Source: Mycoplasma collis ATCC 35278
GTDB lineage: Bacteria > Bacillota_I > Bacilli_A > Mycoplasmatales > Metamycoplasmataceae
DNA: 64,000 nucleotides
NCBI RefSeq assembly: GCF_000701825.1
Contig: NZ_JNJY01000003.1
Coordinates: 25,434-89,433 of the forward strand
Direction: 5' to 3'
Below the pieces are notes generated by a model. That model was given only the letters and a program-made list of their open reading frames with translations. It was not told where the DNA came from and made no database searches. How positions within the stretch are numbered: position 1 is the first letter of the stretch; the number at the start of each line of letters is the position of its first letter. The position numbers were made by a program, and so were the translations under genes. This document shows positions 21,875 through 33,800 of the stretch, in pieces.

Positions 21875-23790
21875 TAAATCCCTTAGAATTTATCAATACT
21901 CAAAGAGCGATTGCTCTTGATAGTATTAACAATGCTCAACAAGGGCATATTGGTATGGCTCTAGGCTCTAATGAAACTGTTTATAGTATTATAAAAGCAA
22001 TGAATTTTTGAGCTGATGATCCAAAGTGAATTAATCGTGATCGTTTTATAATGTCAGCAGGCCATGGTTCTATGGCTTTATATGCTTTATATCATTTTAT
22101 GGGTTTTTTAAATTTAGATGACTTAAAAAACCATAAACAATATAATTCAAAAACTCCATCTCATCCAGAAATTGATAAATTAAATTTAATAGATGCATCA
22201 ACTGGCCCATTAGGACAAGGTGTTGCAATGGCTGTTGGAATGGCTTATAGCTATAAATTTTTAGCTAATAAATTTAATAAAGATAATTTCAATATTATTG
22301 ACCATCATATTTTTGCTCTTTGTGGTGATGGAGATTTTCAAGAAGGAATAGCGTTAGAAGCAATTCAATTTGCTAGCGCTAATAAACTTGAAAGATTAAT
22401 TTTGATTCATGATTATAATAATATACAAATTGATTCAAAAGCTAATGAAGTTAATAATGTAAATTTTAAACTATTTTTTAAAGCTCATAATTTTAAAACT
22501 ATTATTTTAAAAAATAACGATTTAAATGAAATAGCAAATGCAATAAAACAAGCTAAACAAGCTAAAAAACCTGTATATATTCAAGTTCCTAGTCATATTG
22601 CATATAAAACAAAATATCAAGATAAATCTCAAGGACATCACGGATTTCTAAATGAGCAAGATACAATTTTGTTTAAAAAAGCATTAAATATTAAAAATTT
22701 AATTCCTTTTGAATATGATGAAAAATACTATAATTTTGGTAAAAAACTAGCTAAATCAAAAAATAGAAATTATAGTCTTTGACAAAAAAAATGAACGAAT
22801 TATCAACAAAAATTTCCTCTTTTAGCTGAAAAATTAAATAACTTAATTAATGATAAAACAACTTTTGATTTATCAAAATTAAATTTTAGTATTACAAATA
22901 AAGCAACAAGAGATTATGGAACTGAATTAAGTAAATTTTTGGAAAAAGAATATGAATTTATTTTAGGTGGAAGCGCCGATTTAAGAGCGGCAACTAAAAT
23001 AGGATTTGATGATGAAAAAAATATCAAATATGGAATAAGAGAATTTGCAATGGTTGCTATTAACAATGGAATTTATTTACATAGTAAAATTAAAACTATT
23101 GCTTCAACATTTTTAGTTTTTAGCGACTATGCTAAAGCAGCGCTAAGATTATCTGCTTTAATGAAAATTCCAAATATATATGTTTTTAGCCATGATTCTT
23201 ACAGTGTAGGTGGAGATGGTCCTACACATCAACCTGTTGAACAAATAACTTCGTTGCGTTCAATTCCTGATAGCGAACTTTTAAGAGTAGCAGATGAAAA
23301 CGAATTAAAAAATGCTTTTAATTATGCACTAAATAATAAAAATAATCCTGTTTTTATTATTCTTTGTCGTCAACCATTAAAATCATTTAATATTCAAAAA
23401 GAATATAATTCTGCATACTTTATTAAAGAAAATTTAAAACAAGATATAAGTATATTGGCAAGCGGATCAGAAGTTGAATTAGCATATAATTTAAGTGAAA
23501 AATTAGCTAAAGACAACATAAAAGCCAATGTTATATCAGTTGTTAATCTACAAAAATTATTAACAGATAAAAAATTAATTAATGAATTAAAATTAAAAAA
23601 TGCTCCAATATTCGCAATTGAAGCATCTAACGATTCGCTATGATATAAATTAAGTAAATATAATAAATTTGACGGTCATTTTGCTAAAAATTTTGGTCAT
23701 TCAGCACCTGGAGATTTTGTTTATAAACATAATGGCTTTGATATTAAATACTTAGAAGAAAAAATTTTAAAATTTTTAGAAATAAAATAA
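21856..23790 (+). CDS. tkt: Transketolase
   Basis: 644 residues. GHIGMALGS (GHPGMxLG with Ile for Pro), SAGHGS, GPLGQG, the thiamine pyrophosphate motif GDGDFQEG then DYNN, GGSADL, and HDSYSVGGDGPTHQP are all present. It moves two-carbon units in the non-oxidative pentose phosphate pathway and needs thiamine diphosphate, which the transporter at 26.8-30.5 kb may supply. Linked to rpe and ascorbate-type PTS, it would feed xylulose-5-P into central metabolism. Frame intact through several UGA Trp codons. Confidence 0.95.
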
Positions 23791-23795
23791 TTTTT

Positions 23796-23836
23796 AAAAA
23801 ACTTGCATTTTATTTTTTAATAAATGCAAGTTTTTT
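23796..23836 (+). terminator. Terminator of the rpe-ula-tkt operon
   Basis: AAAACTTGCATTTA pairs with TAAATGCAAGTTTT around a T-rich loop, followed by a T run. Confidence 0.9.
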
Positions 23837-23946
23837 AATAGTTTTTTTAAATAAAATTTAAGTTGTAGCAAATCAAAATATTCTTTTTTGGAATAAAAAT
23901 TTCAAATTTAAAAACAAAAAATATAATTTTTTTGGAAGTGTTAAAT

Positions 23947-25668
23947 TTGAAAATATTAAAAAATACAAATAGTTTTAATTATAAAAATTTCTTTTCTAAA
24001 ATTGTTAAAAATTTAGAGCAGTTTGGTAGAACGCTAATAGTACCCATTTCAATTTTACCAATTATGGCAATAGTAGGTGCTATTGGTTATATAATGATTT
24101 CTATTGGCAAATCACCTTTAGTAAATGTTTATAATACATCCGCTACTTATAAAGGTATCTCTGAAGGTATAAGAATAATAGGACTTGCTCCGATTTATAA
24201 TTTAGATATACTTTTTGCTATTGGAATAGCAACTGGTCTTGCAAAAGATGAAAAAATTTCAGCGGCTCTTTGCGGAATAGTTGCATTAATTGGATTTTAT
24301 TTTGCAGGGAACGTTCTAGATAAATATGCTCAAATTACAAACAAATTACCAGAAAATTTGACAAAATCTTTACAATCTATTGAAAGATTTGGTAAAAATT
24401 CTAAATTTTTTAATTTAAACACTTTAGGCGGAATTTTAGCTGGCTATTTAGGATATTTTATTCGTAAATATACCTACAGATTACAATTACCAATGGTTAT
24501 TGCTTTTTTTGGTGGACCTAAATTTTCCCCGGTAGCAACTTTATTGATTGCTTTTATCGTGGGTTTGCCTTTTGCTTATTTATGAGTTTATATTTATTAT
24601 TTTATAGCGCTAATTGGACAAACAATTAAAAAATCAAAAGCAGGTGGTGCTTTTGTTTATGGATTTTTTGAAAGACTTTTAATACTTTTTGGACTTCATC
24701 ATGTTTCTAATTCAATTTTAAGATTTACACCAGCCGGAGAAGTGTTTAATCATTTAAATCCAGAAACAGGTAAAACTGAAATTATTGAAGGTTTTTTCAA
24801 CATTTTGCTTTATAAGGTAAATAATGGAATAAATATAACAATTGAAGATTCAATGATTTCAAACGAAACATATGCAACTAAAATTTTCTCTCTGCCTGGT
24901 GCAGCACTAGCAATGTTGTTAGCTGTTCCCAAGGAAAAAAGAAAAAAAGCTGTGCCCATTATTTTCGGTGCTGTAGCTTCATCATTTTTATCAGGCATTA
25001 TAGAGCCAATTGAATTTACCTTTATTTTTGTTGCTCCAATTTTATATATAGCTCATAGTATTATGACTGGTTTTTCATTTATGATCATGTATTTAGCTAA
25101 TATTGGAGCTGTAGCGGGAACTGGAAAAGGTATCATTACTTGATTTTTATATAATGTTCCAGCTTATAAAATTATTTCAAACTTTTGAATAATATGAATA
25201 GTAGGTCCTATTTTCTTTGCTAAATATTTTGTTGTATTTTACTTTTTAATTACAAAATTAAATTTAAAAACACCTGAAAGAGATGATTATAAATTTAAAT
25301 TATTCAGTAAAAAAGATTATAAAAATAAACAAAATAAAAAGATAATTAGCGAAGAAAATAAAAATTTAAATTTTGAAAATCTCATAAAAAATGATTTATT
25401 AAACAAAGAAAAACATGAAGATGTACAAAAAAGTATTAAGTTAATTGAATTTTATGGCGGATTTGAAAATATGATTGAAATTGTCGCATGTATTTCAAGA
25501 TTAAGAATTTCAGTTAAAGATAAAAATAAAGTTGATAAACAAGCAATTAAAACAATGGGAGCTTCTGGTGTGGTTGAAACAAATATTCAAGTTCAATCTG
25601 TTTTTGGGTCAAAAGCTATGGTATATTCAAGAATTATCAATAATATTAAAAAGATAACTAATGAATAA
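23947..25668 (+). CDS. PTS EIICB permease, glucose/N-acetylglucosamine family
   Basis: About 573 residues. The N-terminal EIIC domain begins NLEQFGRTLIVPISILPIMA; LFGLHHVSNSI and SGIIEPIEFTF match the sugar-binding part of the glucose superfamily. The C-terminal EIIB has GGFENMIEIVACISRLRISV, where Cys is the phosphorylation site. No EIIA domain is fused. No ATG precedes the core; GGAAG lies 8 bases before TTG 23947, so a TTG start is proposed (TTG 23932 is the alternative). Substrate is not determinable. Linked to a small membrane protein and a broken phosphatase gene. Confidence 0.88.
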
Positions 25669-25888
25669 TTATAAAATTATTATTAGCTTTGTGTTTTTAA
25701 TTACAGGTTTATTATTCTTTTTATCTTCAGTTCTTTTATATTTCTATAGAAAAAAGAAAAATATTGTTTATAAAGTAAATGAAGATGATAAATACGCAAA
25801 ACAAATTTATTTTACAATTGTAAAATTTATTCCATTAATTTTTTTTTTAATAGGAATAATAATGCTGGTTATGCTTTTAAAAATTTAA
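25661..25888 (+). CDS. Small two-helix membrane protein
   Basis: 75 residues with two membrane segments (about residues 6-28 and 50-73) separated by a charged loop with RKKK. Starts 8 bases before the end of the PTS gene (ATGAATAA overlap). Not recognised; the coupling suggests a partner of the PTS permease. Confidence 0.75.
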   Translation: MNNYKIIISFVFLITGLLFFLSSVLLYFYRKKKNIVYKVNEDDKYAKQIYFTIVKFIPLIFFLIGIIMLVMLLKI

Positions 25889-25918
25889 TTAATATAAATT
25901 ACAGAAAGGAATAAATAA

Positions 25919-26763
25919 ATGAAATACGACTATCATAATCACACATATTTTTGTAATCATTCTGATTTAACAGTTAAAGAAATAGTAGATCATTATATTA
26001 AAAAAGGACACAAAGAAATAGGTATTTCTGATCATATACCATATCCTGGAGAACTAGACAAAAAAGATAAATCAAGAATGACATATTAACAATTTGAAGA
26101 ATATTTAAATTTAGTAAAAAACAAAAAGAAATTTATAAAAATAATAAAAATACTAAAATTTTTGCAGGTTTTGAAAGCGAATATTTCCCAACTCAAAAAA
26201 ATTGATACAAATCACTTTTAAAAAGAGAAGATGTTGATTATTTAATTTTAGGTATTCATGCAGTTGATAATCTCGATCCTGAAAATAACTATAATACAAT
26301 GTGCACAAATAAAAATGAATTAAAAAGATATTTTAATGCATTAAATGAAGGAATGAGAACTGGATTATTTCTTTATGCTGTTCATCCTGACTTTTATATG
26401 AAATCATATGAAATATGAGACAAAGAGTGCGAAAAGCTTGCGCATAAAATTCGCGATTTAGCTCTTGAATTAGATTTTTCATTAGAATTTAATATTAATG
26501 GTTTTTGAAAAGCTCCTAGAAAAATTGGTAATTCATTTAGAAAAAATATCCAATTTCAGAATTTTGAAAAATTGTAAAGGAAAGAAAAGTAAAAATTATT
26601 TTAGAATCAGATACGCATCACAAAGCCCAACTTTATGATGATACTATTGTTGGTAAAACAATTGATCTATTAAAAAAAATGGGAAATTCATGATTCATTA
26701 ATTGAAAAAGTAGATATAGAAAAATATAAAAATAGAATTTCTCTAATTTTAAATGAAAAATAA
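25919..26763 (+). pseudogene. PHP-domain phosphatase (histidinol-phosphatase-like), disrupted
   Basis: The start reads MKYDYHNHTYFCNHS and then GISDHIPYP, the metal-binding beginning of PHP phosphoesterases. It is broken by an in-frame TAA (26087), a frame change near 26120, another stop near 26575 and a further frame change near 26685. The later pieces (FAGFESEYFP, YLILGIHAV, AVHPDFY, LESDTHH) keep the order of the family, so this is recent decay of one gene. It follows the PTS pair and has a good ribosome site (GAAAGGA), so it was once co-transcribed. Confidence 0.88.
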
Positions 26764-26769
26764 TTATTA

Positions 26770-26800
26770 TTTTTAACTCGTTTTTAAAAAGTGAGTTTTT
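26770..26800 (+). terminator. Weak terminator after the PHP pseudogene
   Basis: AACTC...GAGTT with an A/T-rich middle and a following T run. Confidence 0.55.
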
Positions 26801-26814
26801 TTATTTAAAAAAAA

Positions 26815-26840
26815 ATAAAAAAACAACCAAAAGGTTGTTT
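26815..26840 (-). terminator. Terminator of the thiamine transporter operon
   Basis: AACAACC and GGTTGTT enclose a four-base loop, followed on the minus strand by a T run. It begins immediately after the permease stop codon. Confidence 0.85.
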
Positions 26841-28577
26841 CTAAAATTTTAACTTAGCTAAAAAATTATTTTTTAATTTTATTTTTTTTACTTTGTTTTT
26901 CTTTAATTTTATTGAAATATATTCAAGAGAAATAAAAAATATAATTATCGGTAATAAATAATTTGATAAAACTGAAAACTGTTCTCTTTCTGTATAAATC
27001 TGTATTTGACTACCTAAATTTATTCCGCTAGAAAATACCCCATAAACAATTACACTTCTAGAAATATTTTCATATAAAAATAATATTTGAATAATTAATT
27101 CTTTTTTAATAAATGGAATTATAAAAATAAAAATTATTTTAAAATATGAATATCCTTGTTTTTTTAAATTATCATAAAAAATGATATCTATTTTATCCAC
27201 CATAGTAGAAACTATTTTTGAAAAAGAAAAAGAATTTAAAAATATCGTTAATAAAAAAATTGTAGTAAATGAATCGAATCAATAAATATCAAAAATAAAA
27301 AACAAGACAATGAAAGGAATTATTCTCACTATTAGTGAAAAAATTTTAAGTATTAAACTTTGAAATTTATTGTTAATTTTTTGAGATTGAAAAATTCCTA
27401 AAAAAAGTCCAAAAATACTTACATAAATTGTAATTATAAAAGATTGTCAAATTACTTTAAATAATAAAGGTAATGGCGAAATTTGATTGAAGCTGAAAAT
27501 TGTTTTAAAATTTATTTGCATTAATCTACTAAAAAAATTAGTAAATAGAAATATTTTGGAATAATTTTTTTCAAGATCTAAAATGGATCAAATAAAAATA
27601 GCTAATGTAATAATAAATAAAAACAATATTAATAAAAAACGAAAATTATATTTCAATGAATTAATTTTTGTTTTATTTGAAAAACTATATTTTTTTTCAA
27701 ACAAAAAATGATTAATTAAAAAAGAAAAAATTTCGTTTATTATTAAAAAACTCATAAAAACAGTTAAAGGTATAGTTATTTCAGAAATTGAATTATTTAT
27801 ATCTGAACTAATTGGAATATATATGAGTGCTCCTATACCTGAAATTCCAAGTGATCCTAAAAGAGAAATTCATCTAAAATTACTTTCTAAGCTATAAAAA
27901 TATAGTGAAAATATTCTTGATTTTATTTTTAATAAAATTTCATTATAAAAAGCTTTATATTTATTATTACCTAATTTTAAGCTTAAATAATAACTTTCCA
28001 AATTATAATTATTTATAATATCAGATAAATATTTATGTATTCATAATCATGTAAATCAAAAATAAATTCAAAATAACGCTTCATTTGGATCGAAAATTTT
28101 TTTTAAAATAGTTGCAAAAATTATAACTGGCAATGCTCTTAAAAAAATTATTAAAAAGCGAAATATCTTAGAAAATCAATTATTATGTATTTTTTCAGAA
28201 GAAAAAAAAGAAGTTAAAACAGCTAATGAAAAACCTAAAAAAGTCGCACCAATAGTTATTTTAAAAGAATTAAATAAAATTTCTAATGAATAAATTAATA
28301 AATTATCTCTCGAAAAAAAACTACTTTTATTTTTATATTTAAAAATTTCTTTTAAAAAATATATAAATCTTTGATTAGAATGATAATTAACATTATTTTT
28401 AGAAAAACTAAAGTATGTTAAAACAAAAATTAGAATTAATAAAATAAAAAGCCATAAAAAATAAAAGTTTTTATTCAAAATTTTTATTTCTTTATTTTTA
28501 GTATTAAATCTTCAAAAAATTATTTTATTAATCTTTTTGCTAAATTTGTAAAAATAAAATTTCTTTTTTTTATGCAT
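26841..28577 (-). CDS. ABC transporter permease, p69-type (double PhnE-like)
   Basis: 578 residues with ten or more predicted membrane segments. Two PhnE-like permease halves are fused: one around SFKITIGATFLGFSLAV and one around SFIITIYVSIFGLFLGI, each followed by conserved helices (FLRALPVIIFATI and LIVRIIPFIVLFFIF). The fusion resembles p69 of the Mycoplasma hyorhinis p37-p29-p69 transporter. Read through several UGA Trp codons. It is the last gene of the operon after the binding protein. The TPP riboswitch upstream argues for thiamine or TPP uptake rather than phosphonate. Confidence 0.85.
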
Positions 28578-28603
28578 ATATTTAATATTTTTAGTTAAAT
28601 AAA

Positions 28604-29782
28604 TTAAAAATTAACTTTATTTAATTGTTTTAACTTAGGAAAATCATCAATTTTTTTATAACCATTATAACCGCTTTTTTTACCATAATCATCTTTATTA
28701 GATTTTGATAATTTAATTAAAGTATCTAAAAATAATAATCTTGTTTTTTCATTAACTGAATTGTTAAAAATTATAATATCGTAAGAAATTGGGTTTGTTA
28801 GAGCTAATATTTCCATCTTAGTATTTGGAGCTAATTTAAATGCTGAAACTTCTTTTTCTTTATCTTTCGGAAATGTTCATGCAAATGAATACATATCATC
28901 TATAAAAATTTGTTTTTTATTTTTATCTGTGTAATATGTATAAGTTTCTTGTCCTGAGCCTTGAGTAATTAAATTTTTATCTAATTTTTCAATTGGGGAT
29001 TGATCACTAAGTCCAAAATGATCTTTAAATAATTTGTTAGCAGCTAATCATGTGGCTTGTTTATTTTTTTTACCATGAACAATTCCAAAAGAAGAAAATT
29101 TTTCTCAATTTTTATCATCTCAAGCTTTTCTAATCATATTTAATTCATTTTCTGTTCCTACAATCGTTATCATTCCAGAATATCAATTAGTTAATTTATT
29201 ATCTTTATCATAAAAAATTTCAAATTTAGACCCATCTCATTTTTGATCATTTTTATTTCAAGAACTAAAAGGTGTTTTTCTAAAATATTCATTTATTTCG
29301 TTATCTTTACCAATGTTAAAATTTTCTGGATTTGACTTATAATTTCCTTTTTCTAAAAAACTAAGTGTATGATTTTTAAAAGCTCTTGTTAAAGTTTCAG
29401 CGTAAGGTATTACAATATTTTGATCAATGTATTGTGTATCATTAATAACATCTTTTATATTTACTATTGCAGCGTTCACTTTATTGACTGCAACATTTTG
29501 AAATGATGAACTTTTTTCATCCTGTGATACAATCTCCAATTTTGGAATAATTGCTCCTTGGTATTTTTCGCTATTACTATTGAATAATTCTTGTGCAGTT
29601 TCATTAAATAATTTTTCATATTCTTGAATTGCATTATCATCTGATTTAGAAACAAAATATTTAGTTGAAATATTGAATCTAACAGTAGCTTTATCTTCCG
29701 CTGAACATGAATAAGAAATAACAATTGGAGTTAATAAAAGTGAACTTAAAAAGATTTTTTTTAAAAAATTTTTTTTAATCAT
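28604..29782 (-). CDS. Thiamine/TPP-binding lipoprotein, p37-type
   Basis: 392 residues. Signal peptide with lipobox SYSC (Cys about residue 26). TVRFNISTKYFVSKSDDNAIQEY and GSGQETYTYY are reminiscent of mycoplasma p37/Cypl-like PhnD relatives. M. hyorhinis p37 (Cypl) binds thiamine pyrophosphate, so the same ligand is inferred. Frame intact through UGA Trp codons. It overlaps the end of the ATPase gene by 8 bases. Confidence 0.85.
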
Positions 29783-30518
29783 AAATTTCCTTAATTTTTT
29801 TTATATCAAATTGCTTTATATCGATGTCGAGCACTATTTTTCCTTTTTTAAATGCTATTATACGGGTAAAAAATTTATCACTAATTAATGATAAATCATG
29901 TGTATTTACTAAAGTTATTGCTTTTTGTGTTATAGATAAATTTTTAAGTGATTTTAAAACGCTATTAGATGTTTTAAAATCTAAACCAGTAGTTGGCTCG
30001 TCCGCCAAAATTATCATTGAGTTTTTTATTAATAATTTAGCAATTTCAACCCTTTGTTGTTGTCCGCCTGATAAATTTTCAACAGGTGTAAAAATATATT
30101 GAGAAATTTCAAATTTCTTTAAAATATCTACAATAAAATCAAAATCTTTTTTTGTGATAATATTAAAAAATTTAAAAAATTTATTTGCTTGCAGAGAATA
30201 AAATTTTTTAATATTTTTAAAAACATCTTCATCATAAAGTAAATTAGGTTTTTGATTTAAAAAACCAATACTTTGTTTGTAATTTTTCATTTGATTTTTA
30301 GTAAAATGTTGATATTTTTTACCATTAAAAAAAATATCCCCTTTTACAATTTTTAAATCATTAATTAATAAATTAAAAAAACTTGTTTTTCCAGATCCTG
30401 ATAAACCTAAAATTGCAATAAATTCATTTTCTTTAATTTCTAAATTAAGATCAAATAAAAGATTTTGATTATCTTTTTTTGACTTAGCGCTTACATTTTT
30501 AATAACAATTTTTTTCAT
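29775..30518 (-). CDS. ABC transporter ATP-binding protein, p29-type
   Basis: 247 residues. Walker A GLSGSGKTS, signature LSGGQQQR, and Walker B IILADEP are in order. Closest to PhnC-like ATPases. A longer in-frame start at 30593 falls inside the riboswitch and terminator and is rejected; ATG 30518 follows the terminator by about 17 bases. No strong ribosome site is visible. First gene of the operon and directly controlled by the TPP element. Confidence 0.93.
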   Translation of the reverse strand: MKKIVIKNVSAKSKKDNQNLLFDLNLEIKENEFIAILGLSGSGKTSFFNLLINDLKIVKGDIFFNGKKYQHFTKNQMKNYKQSIGFLNQKPNLLYDEDVFKNIKKFYSLQANKFFKFFNIITKKDFDFIVDILKKFEISQYIFTPVENLSGGQQQRVEIAKLLIKNSMIILADEPTTGLDFKTSNSVLKSLKNLSITQKAITLVNTHDLSLISDKFFTRIIAFKKGKIVLDIDIKQFDIKKIKEIYD

Positions 30519-30534
30519 AATTTTTTTAATAAAT

Positions 30535-30566
30535 AAAAACACTCCTTTGACAGGGGGAGTGTTTTT
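30535..30566 (-). terminator. Attenuator hairpin of the TPP riboswitch
   Basis: AAAACACTCC pairs with GGAGTGTTTT, followed by a T run, only about 17 bases before the p29-like ATG. The loop, CCCTGTCAAA on the RNA, is complementary over 11 bases (including an adjacent C) to the 5' edge of the aptamer, so the alternative pairing would break this hairpin. Confidence 0.85.
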
Positions 30567-30652
30567 GTAATTTTGTAACTTGTATTCTAGCATTATCTAG
30601 ACACTATAAGAGTATAATCTCAGCCTAAAGTATTAAGCACCCCTGTCAAATT
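30567..30652 (-). promoter_or_regulatory. TPP riboswitch (THI box)
   Basis: On the RNA the conserved blocks are in order: GGGGUGC, a short P3 hairpin, GGCUGAGA, AUAC, then CUAG-AUAAUG-CUAG (the P5 hairpin with the invariant AUAAUG). The segment between AUAC and P5 is shorter and less typical than the E. coli thiM form. An attenuator hairpin follows and then the p29/p37/p69-type operon. The 5' strand UUUGACAGGGG is complementary to the attenuator loop. Confidence 0.88.
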
Positions 30653-30808
30653 AATTATATATTAAAATTCATTATTTAACTAAAAAATAGTTAAGTTTTT
30701 TAAATTGAAAAGAGCAAAAATATAGTTTTAATATAAAAAATTTGAAATATATTAAAAAAAATATATTTATTTTTTATGAAATTTTATAAAAAACTTTAAA
30801 ATGTTAGC

Positions 30809-33800
30809 ATGAAAAAGAAAAATAAAACAAAATTACTAAGTTTTTTAGTATTAGGTGTTTCTGGAACTGTTTTAGCTTCCGCAATTTCGCTTAATATTAA
30901 AACAAATGATTTAAATATTATTAAAAATAAAAATGAAAGTTTAAAAATAGATAAAAATAAACCTAGTGTTTATATTGTTAGAAATAATCAAGAAAAAGCT
31001 TTTGAAACATTGGATGAAGCAATAAAAAGTGCTAATGATAATGAAGTTATTTTTTTAAATAAAAATATAAAATTAAAAAATACTATTAACATTGATAAAA
31101 ACATTACAATTAGTGCTAAATCAGTTATTAATATCACAAGAGAGCAAGCTGATAATAGTTTTGATATGTTTAATATTAAAGAAAATAAACAATTAAATTT
31201 TAATATTGATAATTTACAAACATCTAAAATTTATATAAATGGACAAAATATCGAATTAAATGGTAGTGCTGTTTTTATAAATGTTGAAAAAGGTGGGAAA
31301 TTAACAGCTTCTAAAGGTGTTTTATTCGCAAATGCAAAAGCATTAAAATCAAACTCTGGAGTTTTTAAAAATAAAGGACATATTGTTTTAAATGGTTCTG
31401 AAATTGCTAATAATATAGCATCTTCTTCAACAATCATTGAAAATTTTGAAAATGCTATTTTTGAGATTAATGGTTCAAAAATTCACAACAATATTGCTTT
31501 AGATAAAAATTTAATATCAAATAAAGGAATAATACATTTCAATAGCGGAAATATTACTAATAATAATGCATACAAAGCCTCATTTATAAATAATTTAAAT
31601 GATGGAAAATTTTATTTTAATGACGGAGAATTTTTAAAAAATAAAGCAAATAATGATATATTATTTGAAAATGAAAATAAATCTCAATTGATTTTAGGTG
31701 AGAATGCTACTTTTAAATTTTATGATGCAAATAAAATTGTTTTAAAAAATATTTCCACTATAAAAATTAAAGGTTCCCTATCTAAATTTTTAAATAATAA
31801 TATTCCTGATAAAGCTATTGATATTTTATTAAAAGGACCGGAACATAGATTTTGAAATACACAAAATGTTATTTATTTTGAAAATTTTAATAATGAAAAA
31901 GAAAAAATATTTGATTTTTTTGTTCTTAAAAATTTAGAACAAACAAAAACATTACCCTTATTTTTTGATAAATCATCAAATAGCTATAGAATGTGAAAAG
32001 ATGCAAATTTATTTTCTGAATTTTATAAATATTATTTAAAAACTTTTCAAACACTTTATGAATCTGATGAATTTGAAACAATCGATGATTGAAATGAAAA
32101 AGTTTTTGAGCAATATTTTGATAAACAAAGCATTTTTTTAAGATTATTAACAAGTAAAATAACTCAATATTCTAATTCTAATCATGATAGAAATTGACTT
32201 AAATTTTTAGATTTTGAAAGTGTTTTTGATTTATTTCAAGATAATGATCAAATAAATAAATTTATTGATGAATTAATTAAAAAGATAAATCAAAATGGTG
32301 ATAACGAAATTTTAGAATTTGCTTATTTAAATAGTAAAGAATTTAAAAATTCAATTCAACATTATCAATTAAATGAACAACATAGTTTAACACCTATTAG
32401 CATTTTATTAAAAAATCATGAAGTTTCAAGAATAGGTAATGCACTATTTAATCACATTGACCAATATCCTTATTACAATAATACAAATTTAGATATTTCA
32501 AATCAAAATTTTATTAATCAGGCAAAAAGATATTTAAAAAGAACTGAAGTAGAAAAATTACTTTATGGACAAAAAACAAGTTATAAAATTGATAATGATA
32601 TTAATTTAGCATATAGCAAACCAGAAAATTGAAAAAATCAGCCAAATAATTTAACTCAAAACACAAAAGTAGAAGCGAAGGGAATATTTGTTCAATCAAG
32701 TTCTTCAATAGTTGAATATGAAAGTTTAGAGCAAGCAATTAAAAATGCTAATGATAACGACGTTATTTGAATTAATGAAAATATTGAGTTAGAAAATACT
32801 ATTATTATTAATAAAAAATTAAATTTCAAATCTTTTTATAAAATTAATATCTCCAAAAAAAGAACTAATCAAGAATTTAACATGTTTGAAATTTTTGATA
32901 ATGGTGATTTAACTGTTTCAATTGATGATTTAAATAATCAAAGCATTACATTTAATGGAATGGGCGTTGAAAATAATAATGCATTAATCTTTTTAATCAA
33001 AACTAAAGGAAAATTAGAAACAAAAAAAGGTGTCTATTTTGTTGGTTCAAGAGCAAAAAATTCATATTTTAGTGTTTTTAGAAATTATGGACATTTAGTT
33101 GTTGATGGATCGATAATTTCTGATAATTCTTCAGCATCAGCATCAGTTTTAAGAAATGAAAAAGGAGCTAAATTTGAATTTAAAGATGGTCTTATTTCAA
33201 ACAATTTTGCTTCAAAAAATGTTTCAATAATTTACTCTGAAGGTGATATATCCATTTCAGGTGGAACAATTGTTAATAACAATGCTGATGGAGAAGGGCT
33301 TATTTGAGTAGCAAAAAATGCCACTTTTACTTTTAGTGGTGGAAAAATATTATCTAATAAAAATGCTGATTCAAACGCGATTCATTTATTCGAAAATGCT
33401 AAATTAATATTGAGTAATGATGCTTATATATCACAAAATTTTGGTCAACATATAGCTTTAAATAATAATTCTATTGTTGAAATTAAAAATAAATTAAATC
33501 ATCATTTTAAAGCAGGCGTATATGATTTAAATATTTTGTTAAACGATTTTGAATGAGCTAAAGATGTTATAAAATTAGGAGATACTAAATTAGCAGAATC
33601 AGTTGCAGATCATATAAAAGTTATAGATGGAAAAGAATTAAAATTAATTTTATTAGAACCAAAAAAATTTGAACCATTTTTAAGAACTATTAGCGAACCT
33701 ATGTATCAAGAACTTAAAAATGTAGTTAATTTAAATTATGAAAAAATTAGTGGTTATATTGAAAACAATCAAAAAAATGACTTAATAAACTTTATTAAAA

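Noticed and set aside
26841..30518. Phosphonate transporter annotation
   Set aside because: Sequence similarity alone would suggest PhnCDE, but the TPP riboswitch and the p37-like lipoprotein fit thiamine/TPP better.
29775..30593. Longer form of the p29-type ATPase starting at 30593
   Set aside because: The added 25 residues are encoded by the riboswitch and its terminator; ATG 30518 fits family length.
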